From Melanocharis versteri (Eukaryota > Chordata > Aves > Passeriformes > Melanocharitidae), in assembly GCA_013397845.1 (NCBI GenBank), contig VZTG01010146.1, positions 558,001 through 622,000 on the forward strand: 64,000 nucleotides of DNA, in the 5' to 3' direction. This document shows positions 11,927 to 25,300 of the stretch, piece by piece. Made by a program: the position numbers and the translations under genes. How positions within the stretch are numbered: the first letter of the stretch is position 1; every line of letters begins with the position of its first letter. A model generated the notes under the pieces. That model was not told the DNA's origin, did not search any database, and saw only the letters and a list, made by a program, of their open reading frames with translations.

Positions 11927-14900
11927 CTACTTACAGAATAGGCTGCTTTCATCTTGTGCTGTTGTTGAAAGTTTTCCCAAGTCTTTTCTCCTTGAAGTGT
12001 TGTGTTCAGTGTACCATCACCACGCCAGTCTGGTGATGATAATGTGGTATTTGGCAGACAGAGGTGAGCAGTGCCCTGAATCAGCCACAAGATATTAGGC
12101 TCAAGCTTGTAAGCCTTGCTGGGCTGCTGTTACACATCCAGTTTTGATCGGCTCATATTTGACACAGCTCAGTCATGTCAGTCTGCAAAAGATCACACAG
12201 ACGAGTCCTCTGAGTGCCTGCAATATGCATGAGTGGAAGGGAGCTGTATTTTGTAGAACAAAATGACACAAATGGAGATTTGAGGTGATAAATGCCCAGA
12301 GGAGAGACTTCATCACCTGGATGGCAATAAGGCAAACATCACAGTTTTGAAAACTTCTTGGATATGATAACTCAGATAGAATCTTGAATTTCAGACTATA
12401 CTTTGAATATCATTTGGGTTGTAGGTATTGATGGAAGATGTTATCTGTAAAAGTAAAACATGAGAAATGTGCATCAATAAGGAGTACATCTGTTGTTTTA
12501 TCCTCTGCAGAAAGGTGGCATGATACATAATATTTATGCAAGAAGAAAACCATTGAGATACCAATGCAACAGCTGAAATGCTTTGAATGACGAATAAAAA
12601 TACAGCTCAGAAGATAACCCCCCCAAAATGAGCAGAGGTGTTCAAAAAGAATTAAGAGCCAACAACTTCAGAGAGTGGATTTCAGGAAGAGAACCATTGC
12701 CAAAGGCAACTGACTTAGTGAGAAGTATGGTTCTGAGTTTTGGGCTACCAGAGGTTTTTACAGACTTGATAAAGAACAGCCTGGTGAAGTACAAGGGGTA
12801 AAACTATCCTGAAAATTTTCCAGATGGACTGAAAGAGAGGAAAACTATCCAGTGCTACGACAGACTACTTTTTATTTATGCATAAGGAATAAAAGTAGTA
12901 GGAGAAAATCTAAGATTAATGAGAAGAACAGAGTAGCCAGCAGCGTTCCTCCATGCCTCTCCTGGAGTCACAGAGTATGTCCCAATGGTGTAAATTATCA
13001 TACTGCTACAAGCTTTGGTCTTGTCTTCATTTTTCACATGTTCTGAGGGATTTCTAAACCCATGAAAGCTTATGGCTGTATAGGAAGCTAACTACATTTT
13101 TCATGTCTATTTTGGTGTTACCTGAATGCTGGAAAACAAGGAGTAAAGAAGAACGGTCCTCAACACCATGATTAGTATTCCTATATGTGACTTAGCACTT
13201 TATTACATTTTGTGGTTTTTTTTTTTTCTTTGTTTGGGCTTTTTTTTTTCTGCTTTTTTCCCCAGCATTATTCATCATTTACTCCGGTGAATTAAAGAAA
13301 AAGAAATCCCATCAAAACACAAACCATACTAAAATAAATCCTTCAAAGAAATGTATTTCCAGAAATCCAGGTGTACTGGATAAAGTCAATTTTCAGCACA
13401 TACTGATTGCCACAAACAAGATAGTAAGACTTAATATGATTTAGATAGCACATTGAGAAAATAATTTCATAGAGGATTCAGTAGCAAACTGGGATATGGA
13501 AAGAAAAGTAGCAACCATTGTTGCTAACAGTTAATATGCTTAACAGTTAGCATATGCTAACAGTTAATGACAAAAACCAAACAGTTTGAGATGGGCAAGC
13601 CTTAGGAGTATCCAGACTTTCAACTTTGAGGGAAACTTTACCGTAATATAGATGTTTCAAGAGTATTTTCCCTTGTCCAAGAAGCCATCCCTCCTCTTTC
13701 TTTCTATATCCATCACTTCTTCCTTTCTATATTCACCACTTCTCCCTCTACACAGGGATCTCTTTGCTATGATTTTCTATTTTTTCGCTTGACCTGAATA
13801 AAGATTTTTCACCTTTCTCTGTCACTTCATAAATATGCTAAAAGAGGGAAAAAGTAGCTTTGATGAAACGAAAACAGTAGTCCTGCCACCATGCACCAAT
13901 GCGTAGAACCTGACTTTGTCTTCCCAGTAGTTGCCCTGTAGGTACTGAGGGGCTGGTTTTATATCCCCCACAGATATAAGAAATAGCTTATCTATAGAAG
14001 ATATCAATAAGATTTATCTTATATGTGTTGTACACTTTGTTTTAAAAATACACACATTAAAAAAAATATGATAGACTCTTGATTTAACTAAGCCTTATTT
14101 TTCATGGAAAAGATATAAGAAATACTTAATAGGAAAAATTATTCCTCAAGATGCATATATCCTGATTCTTCATGTAAGAGGTGCTACTGCATGTATGTGA
14201 GGTCAGACTTTGGTGTCAGTGGTATTCTAAATTTTTGAAAGTTAAGTAAATGTATGTGTGTGCATATATATATTTATGTATATATGTAGCCACTCGTGTG
14301 TGTGGGTTTGGACCTCTTCTATTCATCACAGATGAAATCACTGACTTGTCACTTTGATTTCTATGTTCAGCTTTTGTTAATTCAGATCCTTTAGGCAGAG
14401 AAGGAATACAATGCTCTACATTGGATAGTTTGCTTATAAACAAAGACTCCAGAGACTTTCCATCAGAGAACATAAAACGAAGCAAGGTAGTAACTAAAAT
14501 ACATTACAACAAAATGCATTTGAGGATATACAGGTAGCAGTTCAGGCATGAATGATCACACACGCTGCCCATCCTCAAAGGCAAATCAGCAGGGTGCCAC
14601 TTTTGGTGGCACTGTTTTCAAAAACACAGCTTCAGGACAATGACACAACCTATTTCACAGTCCATGACATGAGTCACTTATCCTTTTATGTTCATGGCAT
14701 AGAGATATATATGCCTTATGTGTGAAAAATGGAAATAAATTCCTTTTCTGAAAACAATTTCACAGTCAGTCCAGTATCTGTGTTAAGAAACATAGCTTCT
14801 TGCTAGAGTTTGTTTGCGCAGAATTTTTTCAAACAAGTCTTGCCTGAGAGTGGAAGGAGAAGAGATGAACAAAAACTGGAAAGATTCTGAGGAGTAGGAA

Positions 14901-17179
14901 GAGATAAAAAGAGAGATACAGGCAGAAATAATGTTAAAAGTATGCAAAAGAGTGAAAGAGATCTTTGGACTTCTTACAGGAAAAAAATGATACAAGTAGC
15001 ACACAGAAGAAAGAGCAGAGCTTCTACAGATGCTTAGCAAGGTAAAGAAGGCCTTCACAGATAAGTTATAAGAAAACAAAGTGGTGTTCTTCTGATAATT
15101 ATTCTCTAGGGGTATCTTTTTAGCTGTTGATTCTTTCCTCCTTATTTGTTAAATCTGTTATCACAAACCTAAGCCAGCTGTGCTATTTATCAATATTTCT
15201 CACTTGAACACAGGGGATTTGAAAGCCAAAAATTCTCTACTGCCTTATGCCTTATATAAATAACTTATTACTTTGTCCCCAGCATATGAAATCTGTGGAA
15301 CATATCTGGGCAATATTCTTTCTAGATATATGTGCTTTCCTCTATATTTAATATAGTTTGCTATATTACACACTCTATTGGAAATTATGAAGAAGTAATA
15401 AACAACATGCATATAAATAAAACGTTATTTAATGCAGTTAAGATGTGTTAGCTTGATCTTATCTTCACACGTGTTTCACTTCACTGATAGATGAAAATAA
15501 AAGGGAACAAGATGATATGCCTCTTACCGAAAGTTGCTTGCTTGATGATCCTTCTCACCTAGCAGACAGCAAAACTGGTTCTCCTTCCATGTCATCAAAC
15601 CATCCAGAGTCGAGGTTCTCACTTAGGGCATGAAAGATTGAAAAGGAGTTGCATAGCTTTACCTTAAAACTTCACGAAGTTCACTGCTTCCACCAGAAAG
15701 TTATCTTTGGGAATGTTAAGCGAGGCAAACTCATCACCAGGACTGAGAGTTTATTGCTGATTTTTCCCCTAAAGCTACCCAACAGATGGCAATCTGAAGC
15801 TGAATCACCTCTGCTGTTGAATAGATGGAGTGGTGTCTGGCTGGAAGCAACAGCAGCTTGATAGTGTGAGACTGTGATTTAGAGGAGTAAAGAAAAAAAC
15901 TAATCCTCTCCCTAACACTGACTTTTACTGTATACCTTTTTCAGACTGAATACTGGAAGTTATATACATAAATCATAGAAACCTTGGAGTAAGCGCCTCC
16001 TCCCACCTTCTTTTCCATTAAGATAGAAAGCTGTGTGGTGGCAGCACTTTAATGTTAAATAGCTGTTTCAGTTGGCCTGATGTACCAGCTTATTGTGGGC
16101 ATCTGCAGGGGCTCTTCTGAGAGCTTCTTGGTATTCCAATATGCAGTCTTATCCATCCCTTTGATCTGATAGAAAGAATGATATAATTTGCAATGTAAGT
16201 TTTCTCCAAAGGGAAAGCTTTACTTTGTTGCTTTGCGAATTCAGATTCACTCTAAAATAAATATTCAATAGCATGGATGTCATGTAATGTAATATGTGCT
16301 ATTTGCATTTAGAAATATTATACTTCCATGGTTACTGAATTACTGGCTGTGATAATGTTTCACAAAATCACTTTTAAAACAGCCATAGGGGAAGAGTAAA
16401 GAAAAATAAAATCCCAAACCCTCAGTTACTTATCCTTACTAACTTTAGTTTGTTAGCTCTGCTCACAATGTAACATTTAATACAGATCCTCTTCTCAAAA
16501 GAGAGCTTTAGAAATAATGTGCTGAGACTTCATAGTGTGCCTCATCAACCTGATATATGGCAACAGACTTATAGATTTGCTGTGGTCTTTCTTCAGTGTA
16601 TGTAAGCTATTGGCAGCACGCCCAACTAATTTGAATCTGATTACTGGCATAAATTCACTTGGCTGGCAGAACCTTTTAATAAAGTAGTTCAGGTTCATTT
16701 AAGCCAAAAAGATGCTGATTTTTTTTTTTCACATTTCAAGGCACATGAAAAAAAGTGTACTTGAACAGAGTTTACCTGTGTGGGCAGCACATTGCTTACA
16801 TTGAACTTGTCCCATCCACTGGTAACTTCCTGCCTGATACTCACTTAAGTGTAAAAGAATTGTCTTGTATGTTATTAAGAAGTAGACTCTGAACTGGTCT
16901 TGGTTGCCTGTTTTATTGCTGGCCCAGAGAGGACAGAATGCATTTGTCAGTATAAAAGTTAGTGTTTGCTGTCTTTGCCTTTCTCTGTCTTCTGAGATCC
17001 CTCTTTTAGACTAAGAAAGACATGTCTAGAGGTTAAAAGACATGAGATAGTGGACAAATTGAACTTCAGAATTGAAAGATCATTTCGAATAAATTTTCTA
17101 TTTTCCCTGTGGTTGTCTGTTGCAAATAAATCTTGGTCTAACTGCTGCATTTGTACTAGCCCTGGGTATAAAAGATTAA
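11927..17179. other. Unique A+T-rich DNA, no gene recognised
   Basis: About 5.2 kb with no supported gene or transposon. Poly(T) runs near 13210-13260 are simple sequence. A short tandem repeat at 13525-13571 is listed separately. Open frames are all under 100 codons. Confidence 0.55.
13525..13571. repeat. 16-17 bp tandem repeat containing a perfect palindrome
   Basis: TAACAGTTA-starting units begin at 13525, 13541 and 13558, giving about 2.8 copies with small differences. GTTAGCATATGCTAAC, a 16-bp perfect palindrome, lies across the second and third units. Confidence 0.85.
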
Positions 17180-17360
17180 TAGATTTTTAGGGAATCTGAA
17201 GCCAGAAGAGACCATTAGATCATATAGCCTGACTGTCTGTATATCTCAGGTCATTACATTTCACCAAGTTGCCTTTACATTGGATCTGATAACTTCTGTT
17301 GAATAATCATCCAGAAAGAAAGACAAATAAGATTGCAAGACGTCTGGACTTGCTGAATTT
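17180..17360 (-). mobile_element. Ancient amniote CR1 3' fragment (CR1/L3-like)
   Basis: In reverse complement this follows the 3' part of an old CR1 type shared among birds, crocodilians and turtles. On the plus strand GAAGCCAGAAGAGACCATTA is followed by a segment matching 'gatcatctagtctgacc', a 'tatatctcaggtcat' block, TTTCACCAAGTTGCC, and a segment matching 'ataacttctgttgaat' then 'ccagaaag'. Divergence is much higher than in the avian CR1 copies in this window, so the insertion is older. It has no coding content. Confidence 0.7.
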
Positions 17361-20300
17361 TATGTTAATAGTGTGTATCTACAACTAAACAGTGGAGGTA
17401 GGTGTGGCTTTTCTTCCTCAGGAAATGCCAGTTTTCATGATATTACAGTTATTTGAGCTAAAGGGTTTATTTCAGCTGTACTTTCTTTTGAGAAAAAAGT
17501 GTCATTTGCATTTTCAAAATGAAAACAAATATCTGTCCTACTCGAGCAAGGTGTCACTGGACAAGATGACCTCCAGAAGTCCCCCCCAAACCTATCCATT
17601 CCATGATTTGGATTCTGATAGTAAACTGGGCTGCTTTAATTCAGTGGTAGTAAAACCCCCTCACATCAGTCAAAATATGTTGTAGAGTAATACCTCTGCA
17701 TTAATTTAATCAGGCAAACTAATAGCTCAATTCTGAATTTCCCAGGATTTATTTAAAATAAACCATCTATCGGCCATAAAACTCTGGAGTAACCTCTTCC
17801 AAGATATAAATATTCCTTAGATCTTTACAGATTAATGGATGTAATATTTTGCTTTTTAAGTAATATTCCCATTCTTTTCTCTTTTTCAAGTTCATGCCCT
17901 AAAGAGTTGATCTTGTCATTCCACTTTGCAAATATAGCACAGAATGTTTATTGAAGGCTTCTCTTTGCATCACTCATCAATTTTACTAATTCTTTCTTTC
18001 CTAGGACAATAGTTATTGCTAAAAATCTTCAACCTCTAATTGACATTTAAAAAGTACTTCTTTTCCTTAGCCTTATCCCAAGCAAAGTTGCCTTTGATAG
18101 GTTCAACATCTTTAATCATTTCAGTGCATGACACAAAATTATATCAATTGCAATGCATTTCCCCCTTACTACATACAGCTGTTTTTCTTTCCCCCAAATA
18201 GCTGTCTTGAATTTATCTCAGAAATAGGATGGACTTTTAACTGAAGTGATGTCCTTTCTTAATTGTGAAACTGTACCTTTTCTGTTGTGAGCATAATACC
18301 ATACACTCTAAAACAAATAAAATAAAAATATGTTTTACCTTGTATTTAATTTCTCCTTACTGCATAGTAATAAATCAACTGCAATAGGACAAATTGCACC
18401 CTTCATATTTGTTGCATTATAGAAAATGCACATTAATTTTTATATGAATCTTCTACTACGATATTAATGATAGGTTTAATATATTGGTACTCTCAAATGA
18501 ACAACCTATAAATTTGCACTTTCCTAATCTAAGATGGGAAGTATTTTGTTTACAGGGTAAATTGCCAGGGTTTACTGGGAGATGGTTAGAACTCTGGAAT
18601 ATGAAATGTCTAAAGATCTTTAACAGTACTTAGTGGTATGGACAAAGATAATCATGTCCTTGTTGGAACATCAATAGGTAACTTCTACATCCTCATCATT
18701 AATAAAATCAATTATCATACCAACACGGTTTCCTGAAATACTATCTACTTGTCTTCTGGGCTATTTTAGACTGTATATCTCGAGAGCTATTGCCTGAAGA
18801 ATACATAAAGTACTCGAAAACTTTTCTAGGGACCTTGTTCTCCCATTGCTTATTCTCACATTTCTAATCAGATGTAACCCAAGTAGTTTGAACTTTAATG
18901 GCATAGGATACAACAGAGTCTACCTCATGTGAAAAAATTCAGTATATATTTAGGTAAGAAAAAAATTAAAATATAAATCATAAATGCTTATATAAGTTAA
19001 TTTTTTCTCAAGTCAATGCATTACTAATTGTTTCCTTTGCTTATCCTCTACTGAATATTTTTTTCTTTTTGCTGCAGTGTGTATCAATCAGATAGCTCTC
19101 TTGGTTCTCAGTTACTGTGGCAAATTTGTCTAATGTCTACTCTACTTACGCATATATTTGCATGTGAAACCCAAAGCAGAAATATAATTTTAAAAAAATC
19201 CAGACTCAAAAGTCTTGTCATATAATTAAACACATATTACCTAATTTTTGAGAGATTTGCTATTATGGGGCAATATGACATTTGCTAACTATGCTCAAAA
19301 TACATTTTAGAAATCACACAGTATAATTCCCTTAAAAAATCGCTTTGCCATGACATGACTCAGTAATTTCTCATTTAAGTTTGAACCTTTTCTTTTCCCA
19401 TCCCTCCACTGTCAGGAGGTTGTTTATTCGGGAACAGAGAAAATGAAAGATATGTGTAGAGCTTTTCAAAAGCATAGTGACATAGTGATAATCTACTAGC
19501 AAAGACAGTGAATGCGCACAAAGTTTTGGTTGACTGGACAGCATGGAGCTCCCAAACTGCAGAGATGATATTTTTATTCAGAATATAAAAGTAAGTGTTT
19601 CACATGTTGCACTTTGCTTCTTGGAATCACTCACCTAGATACCCAGTGAGCAGCCTGCAGCACAGGAGGCCTGGATGCACATTTGCAGATGGGCTCTCAG
19701 CCACCAGCTGATGAACGGGCTTGAACCAGCCTGGTGGGCGTAAAATCACCAATGGGTGACAGCGCCCCAGAGATGCAACTGGACTGTCTGGTTTCTGCCC
19801 TGAGGAAATTTTGGTGTACACTGTGCCAGAATATGGCATTACACCCAAAAGGAGGCTAGAATCAAATACAAGGGAAAGAAAAAAGTTTATGCAAGAGGTG
19901 TGGGTTGCCAGATCTATTTATGAACTACTACAATATTTAAATGCAATTATAATTATGGTAAGGATCAGGTTTAAAATACTATTACTTTACAACAAATGAC
20001 ATTCAATTCCATGTAAATTCTCACTGCAGGTTACAGCTCTCTGCATGTGAAATAATTTTGATTTTACATTAAAAAAAAAATAATTCTAGTTCTTCCTTTG
20101 ACTGTGCATAAATATTAAGAACATCCTGTGATGTTTTCCAATAAAATATGAATTTCAATTCCCCCAGGATTCGGTGTGTCTCTAATCAGTGCTATCATTT
20201 TTATAAACAAAAATATTGTTAACTTTAATAACTGTTACTTCATCTATTATATGAGAAGATTGACAGATGAAGGAAACTGCACATAGGTAATTACTGTTTC

Positions 20301-21547
20301 TGAAAGGTTTAAAAAGACTAAGTATGAAATTTTTAGTCTAAATAATATAAACTGACATTTTTAGACACATATATAAACTTAAATGCATTTATTGTTTACG
20401 AAACTGCATATTCAATATAAAAGTTATTTTTAAAGAAGTATATAATCTAGCATACCCATTAAAAAGTCTGAGATGCAGTAATTATGTCCCAGCTGACACA
20501 AGTTAATTCAACAAAATAATTAGTTTTGCAAATAATACTAGTATTACACAGTGCAAAATGTGCACCTGAAAACCTACATGAACTACTTTTTCAGAGACAA
20601 AACCCCATGATTCATCTAAGGACTAAACATAAAAATGCATTTTTCATACTTTATTTTGTATCGTATTTCATTAGTTTGTTAAGTTATTATGAGTTTATTT
20701 AATTGAAATGCAAGTATAATTAAAATTTAAATATTTTGAAAAATGTGTTTTCTTTTACTAATGCATTGCACTTATAATATACAGATTTATTAGAGAATTT
20801 TATTTTATTACAGAATTTTATACAGATATAAAATAAAAAATACTGAAAAAAATGCTTTAATCTCTGCACATAACATAAGCGAATCTGTCAGCTCCATTTC
20901 ATCATGCAGTTATACAAGGTATAACTACTTAATGGGGTTAATATACAGACATCTTTGAGGGCCAATGGCTATTATTTACACTGGTTCATAGATTATAGTA
21001 AGAGCTTTTTTGTTTGGCCAAGGAATGCAAGTCCACAAAAACTTTCATAACAGCCTGCATTCATTGGCAATGTTAGAGCTAATATCATGCCTGGTATGTG
21101 CTCATTAAGTTCATCACTTTGAGTGGCACCTTGATGTTTATAGCCTCTGGAGGTGAACTGGATGAGATTATTTGCCCAAGACATCAGTTTATACCAATGT
21201 CAATTTTCTGTATTGAAGAAGCAAGCCTCAAGCAGTTGAACAGAAGGAAGCACCAGGGACAAAACTGTTGAAGAAAATTAATTTTGTCTGCATTTCAGTC
21301 TTCAGTGTGATAAAGTCAATGGAATGTTAAGAAGCTTAGTAAGTCAGTCATTTGGTGATTCTCATGTTAAAAAATTGACCTATAAAGATATATGGGCACA
21401 CGCTGGTTTCAGTCACTTAAACACTGTAATCTGACAGCCAAATCTGCTACACTAAAGAGTGAGTTGAGGAATTACAGAAGACTGTGCATTAAAGTATACA
21501 AAGCTATTCATAGTTGGACACAGACCGCTTCTGATCTATCACTGATG
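17361..21547. other. Unique A+T-rich DNA; one exon-like segment on the minus strand
   Basis: No transposon is recognised. The only compositionally distinct part is a more GC-rich patch at about 19635-19820, which on the minus strand is bounded by an AG acceptor and a near-ideal TAG|GTGAGT donor. This is reported as a finding, not as a gene. Confidence 0.5.
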
Positions 21548-22321
21548 AAAAACAAACCACTAGTTGTATCTAACCGTTGAAGACAAAACAGTATAAAAGA
21601 CTTATTTATACATTGATCAATTTATTAATGATTGCCCACTTGAATATGTCCTACATATACAAACTGTGTCAACATTTATATTTACTATTGCAAAACAAAA
21701 TGACAACAAACAGTATCCTTCTATAGTTTTTGCTTTACTATAAAATTTGTTCCAAAGGGAAATATGAAGCTCTAGATAACATCTGCACTTTGCTGAAGTC
21801 TTTCCTAATTTAGTGAGCTGTAGCTAAAACAGTCTTCTAAAGGATTTAAATTACTTTAAAGTTACCCTTGTTCCCTAGTATTCCCTCCATCATAACACAA
21901 ATGAAATAAATTGGACTTAAATGTCATAAAAACATCAAATTGTTCAGAGATCATACATGGCCTTTTTGATCACTAGATTCAGCAGGGTCTCAATGGTCCC
22001 TCTGAGACTGATTATGCTGAAGATAACCATACACATGAAACACCCACACCTATGAGGTAACAAAATACCCACATCTCTGTGTCACCGGGTGCTCACTTGC
22101 TGCTTTCTTTTAATTTCTTCTGATTGAAATTACTTTTATATAAGATATTAAGAACCACAGGCTATTGTGATAGCATAAAAATACCCCAACCTGAAGCAGA
22201 TCAGCAGACTGTACTAAAGAGGAACCTGGTTTTTTTTTAGTTTTTCTCCTCAACAACCATTTACTTATTTGTTTACAGGATTAAAAAAAAAAAAAAAACA
22301 AACCACTAGTTGTGTCTAGCC
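21548..22321 (+). other. Candidate poly(A)-tailed retro-insertion between direct repeats
   Basis: A 28-bp sequence at 21548-21575 recurs at 22294-22321 with 26 of 28 identical bases; the two differences are transitions. The shared core is CAAACCACTAGTTGT. The right copy directly follows a run of sixteen A (22283-22298). Direct repeats flanking a segment that ends in poly(A) are the signature of target-primed insertion of a polyadenylated RNA. The body of about 700 bp has no long open frame, is not a CR1, and has no AATAAA at the expected distance from the A run. The source is not recognised. A chance or dispersed repeat remains possible. Confidence 0.4.
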
Positions 22322-25300
22322 TCATCTTTTTCGTGTAACTAACCTTGCAGAATTTTAGGGGATTGTGTGTTGTTAGGATACACATTCACATACTAATCAG
22401 TAAATGTCCTGCAAAGCACTGTTTCTAATAATAAACCAACGCATAGTAAATTTTATTATTTAGAATTTGATCATCAATATGTACATGTTTCTAAATTTTT
22501 TTGCTTCATTTCGAGTTTTTATATATATACAGCAGAAAAGCAAGAGAAGAAAGAGAGAAGAAATACCACTCCTCTCAGTCAGAATGTATTGTGGACACAT
22601 ACATTGATAAATATGAAAATGTCTGTGCTGGAATTGTAAGATCTGCCATATAGCAATTTTCTTAAAATGCGTCAATAAAAGGGACATTGACCCATTTTAT
22701 CTGTCCAAAGGGCCACCTTAGGAGTTGTTTTTTTTCTTCCACTCACCATTTCCCATCATCTCCTCTCTTACATTGACACATTGCACTGAGTTGCAGCATT
22801 TTCCTTGTAGCCAGTACAAAATCATGGTCTTCAGAAGTGTTCCTTTCTCTGACATCTTCCCACTTACATTAAAATTTCTAGAAAGAATAGGAAATAGAGA
22901 GCTGTCAGAAAAAAAATAAGATCAAAAATCCCCAAAGGAAAATAACCACTAAAACAACAAAAAACTTTGTGAAAACTATTAACAACTTCTTCCTGTTTTC
23001 TTTTGTGCTGTCCACTTACATAATTATACATTATTACTGCTTGCTCAAAGGGCCTTATGCTTTAAGGCACTTTCTCTCTGAAACCCATCTATTTGGTTTA
23101 GTTTATACTGTTATAATTGCAAGACTGTGACTCAGAAAAGTGTTAAATGAAAACTGGTATTACAGTTTAAATAACTTTTTCTCCTGACTAATCAGAAGTA
23201 TTTAATTCCAAAGCATTCCTTTATGGTTTGAAAAGTCAGCAAAAGAAATGGACTACACACATACTCGATCTTCTGAATAATTTTTCTTTAATTTACCGAA
23301 AAAAGAACAGGTTTTACTATTTCCAGTCCTTAGAGTCAATAAATCCATATATTATTCCACCTCATTCATCTTGATGAAAAGTAAGAACTAGGAGGTAAAT
23401 TCTTACTCAATGACCAAATCCTCTTTGAAAGGATTTGTCCCCTTAAGAAATCAAACAGTGTCTTACTATTTGATTACTATTCTACAGTATTTGGTCTGGG
23501 TATGTGGAGAGTGTCATTTATTCACCCAACGTCAGCTTCTACCTCAAACAAAGTGTGACATTATTGGGTTTGATGACTATCACGATGATATGGGATTTGG
23601 TTGGTATATGTAGCAGACTTTATATTGCTTTAAATTTTTAAATGTGTTGGCTGTGAGCAAATGTTTGCCCAAGAATTTTGTTATACAGGAAGACAAAAGA
23701 AGGTTACTTGTAAAAGCAATGAGACTGCTTCAAGAAAACATTTTTTTCATTTTTCCTATATCTCCTCACCGATCTTTAATAGCTCTTCCCTTTTTTTGGC
23801 TCTTGAAGTTCCACATAAACAGTGTATGCTAGAAACATGATACGTACAAAATACAGCATTCAGGAACTGTTTTTTCCTTTGAGGCAGAGGTAAGTTTTCA
23901 AATTCATCACTACTGAGACTATTGCAATGAGTAGAACAGCACCAAATATGCTTTTCAGCATATTTAACAAACAAGGCAGAACATTCTTGGTTCTTGCTGT
24001 TTGTTGCTTTTGTTTGTAAATAAAGTGAGCTAATGTAAGAGCCTATTTCCCAGTCTTGCAAGAGTAGAGCCATGCTGGTCAAGTTCAGCACAAACCCCAT
24101 TACAGCTACCCCTCAAGCTTTTTGAAAACCCATAGGATTAGTGAGAGCCTTAGTAAGCTGCCTACCTTGCAATCCTCTATTTATCCATAGTAACTGATGG
24201 GGGGGAAGGAGAGAATAATTTTTTTAGAAAGTTCTCAGAAGCTGGAATTCTGTCTTATGTCAAATTATGGCATAGAAGTTACCAAGAGCATCCAAAAATG
24301 GGGTTTTGTGCCAGTTGTATGAGTTTAGTTATTTCACTAGGTTGCCATCCCCTCAGTAGGAATTAAGAGTGGCTAACCTTCTAGCTAAGAAAGGTTACTG
24401 CAGCAGAAATTTGCACTTATGTAAGGAATTACAAATGGTGGTCAGTGGGAAATATTATTGCTATTTTGTTTGGTCATTTCAAAGTAATTTTCCACTATTT
24501 TCACAGGATTTTATGCAGAAAGATAAGAGTAAGTACAAGCTACCAAACCTTCCTGGGAAATCAGACCTTGGGAAAAAACTTCAAAATTATTATACTTTTA
24601 TTTTTAATTTAACAGTCTTCTAAAAAAATGTTTTGAAAGTCTTACTAAAAGCTAACTGCCTTCTGCACAGAATTATCAAATGTGTAGCTACTGGACTGCT
24701 GCAAATAGTTACTTCATTCACATCCAGAATACTGAGACCAGTTTTGTATTCCCGGGTACGAGATTTTTCATCACATAGCGTGCATCTACTTTATTGGTGG
24801 TGTTCATGATACATATGTTTTGATGTGCACTCCTTTATTCATTCCTATTTAGACAGAATCTGTTCTTTACATAGATTTTTTTGTGGGTTTTTGTTTTGTT
24901 TTGTTTTGGATTGGTTTTCATATACTATATGTAGAAAATTACAAAAATCTGTGACATATATGAAGACACAGTTAACATATACTGTAAATAACTTATGTTT
25001 ATATAAAACATGCAGCTTATGGGCTAACATTAAATGTGCTGTCCAACATTTAACATTACCATGCATATTTATGTCTGAAAATTATTTTCAGCTATTCATC
25101 TGATGTCAAGATAAACCCCATGTAATTTGCAATAAAACAAGTGAATAAGTTTTAGTAGGTTCTGTATGTTTTGAAATAAGCTTACCTGCACACAAAACCT
25201 TTCTCTGTATGTGTCACAGAAAATGAATGCATTGGCCTTTAAAACTGTACCACCAGCACTAAATCTTAGGGTACAAGATAGATACAGGAAAAAATATCTG

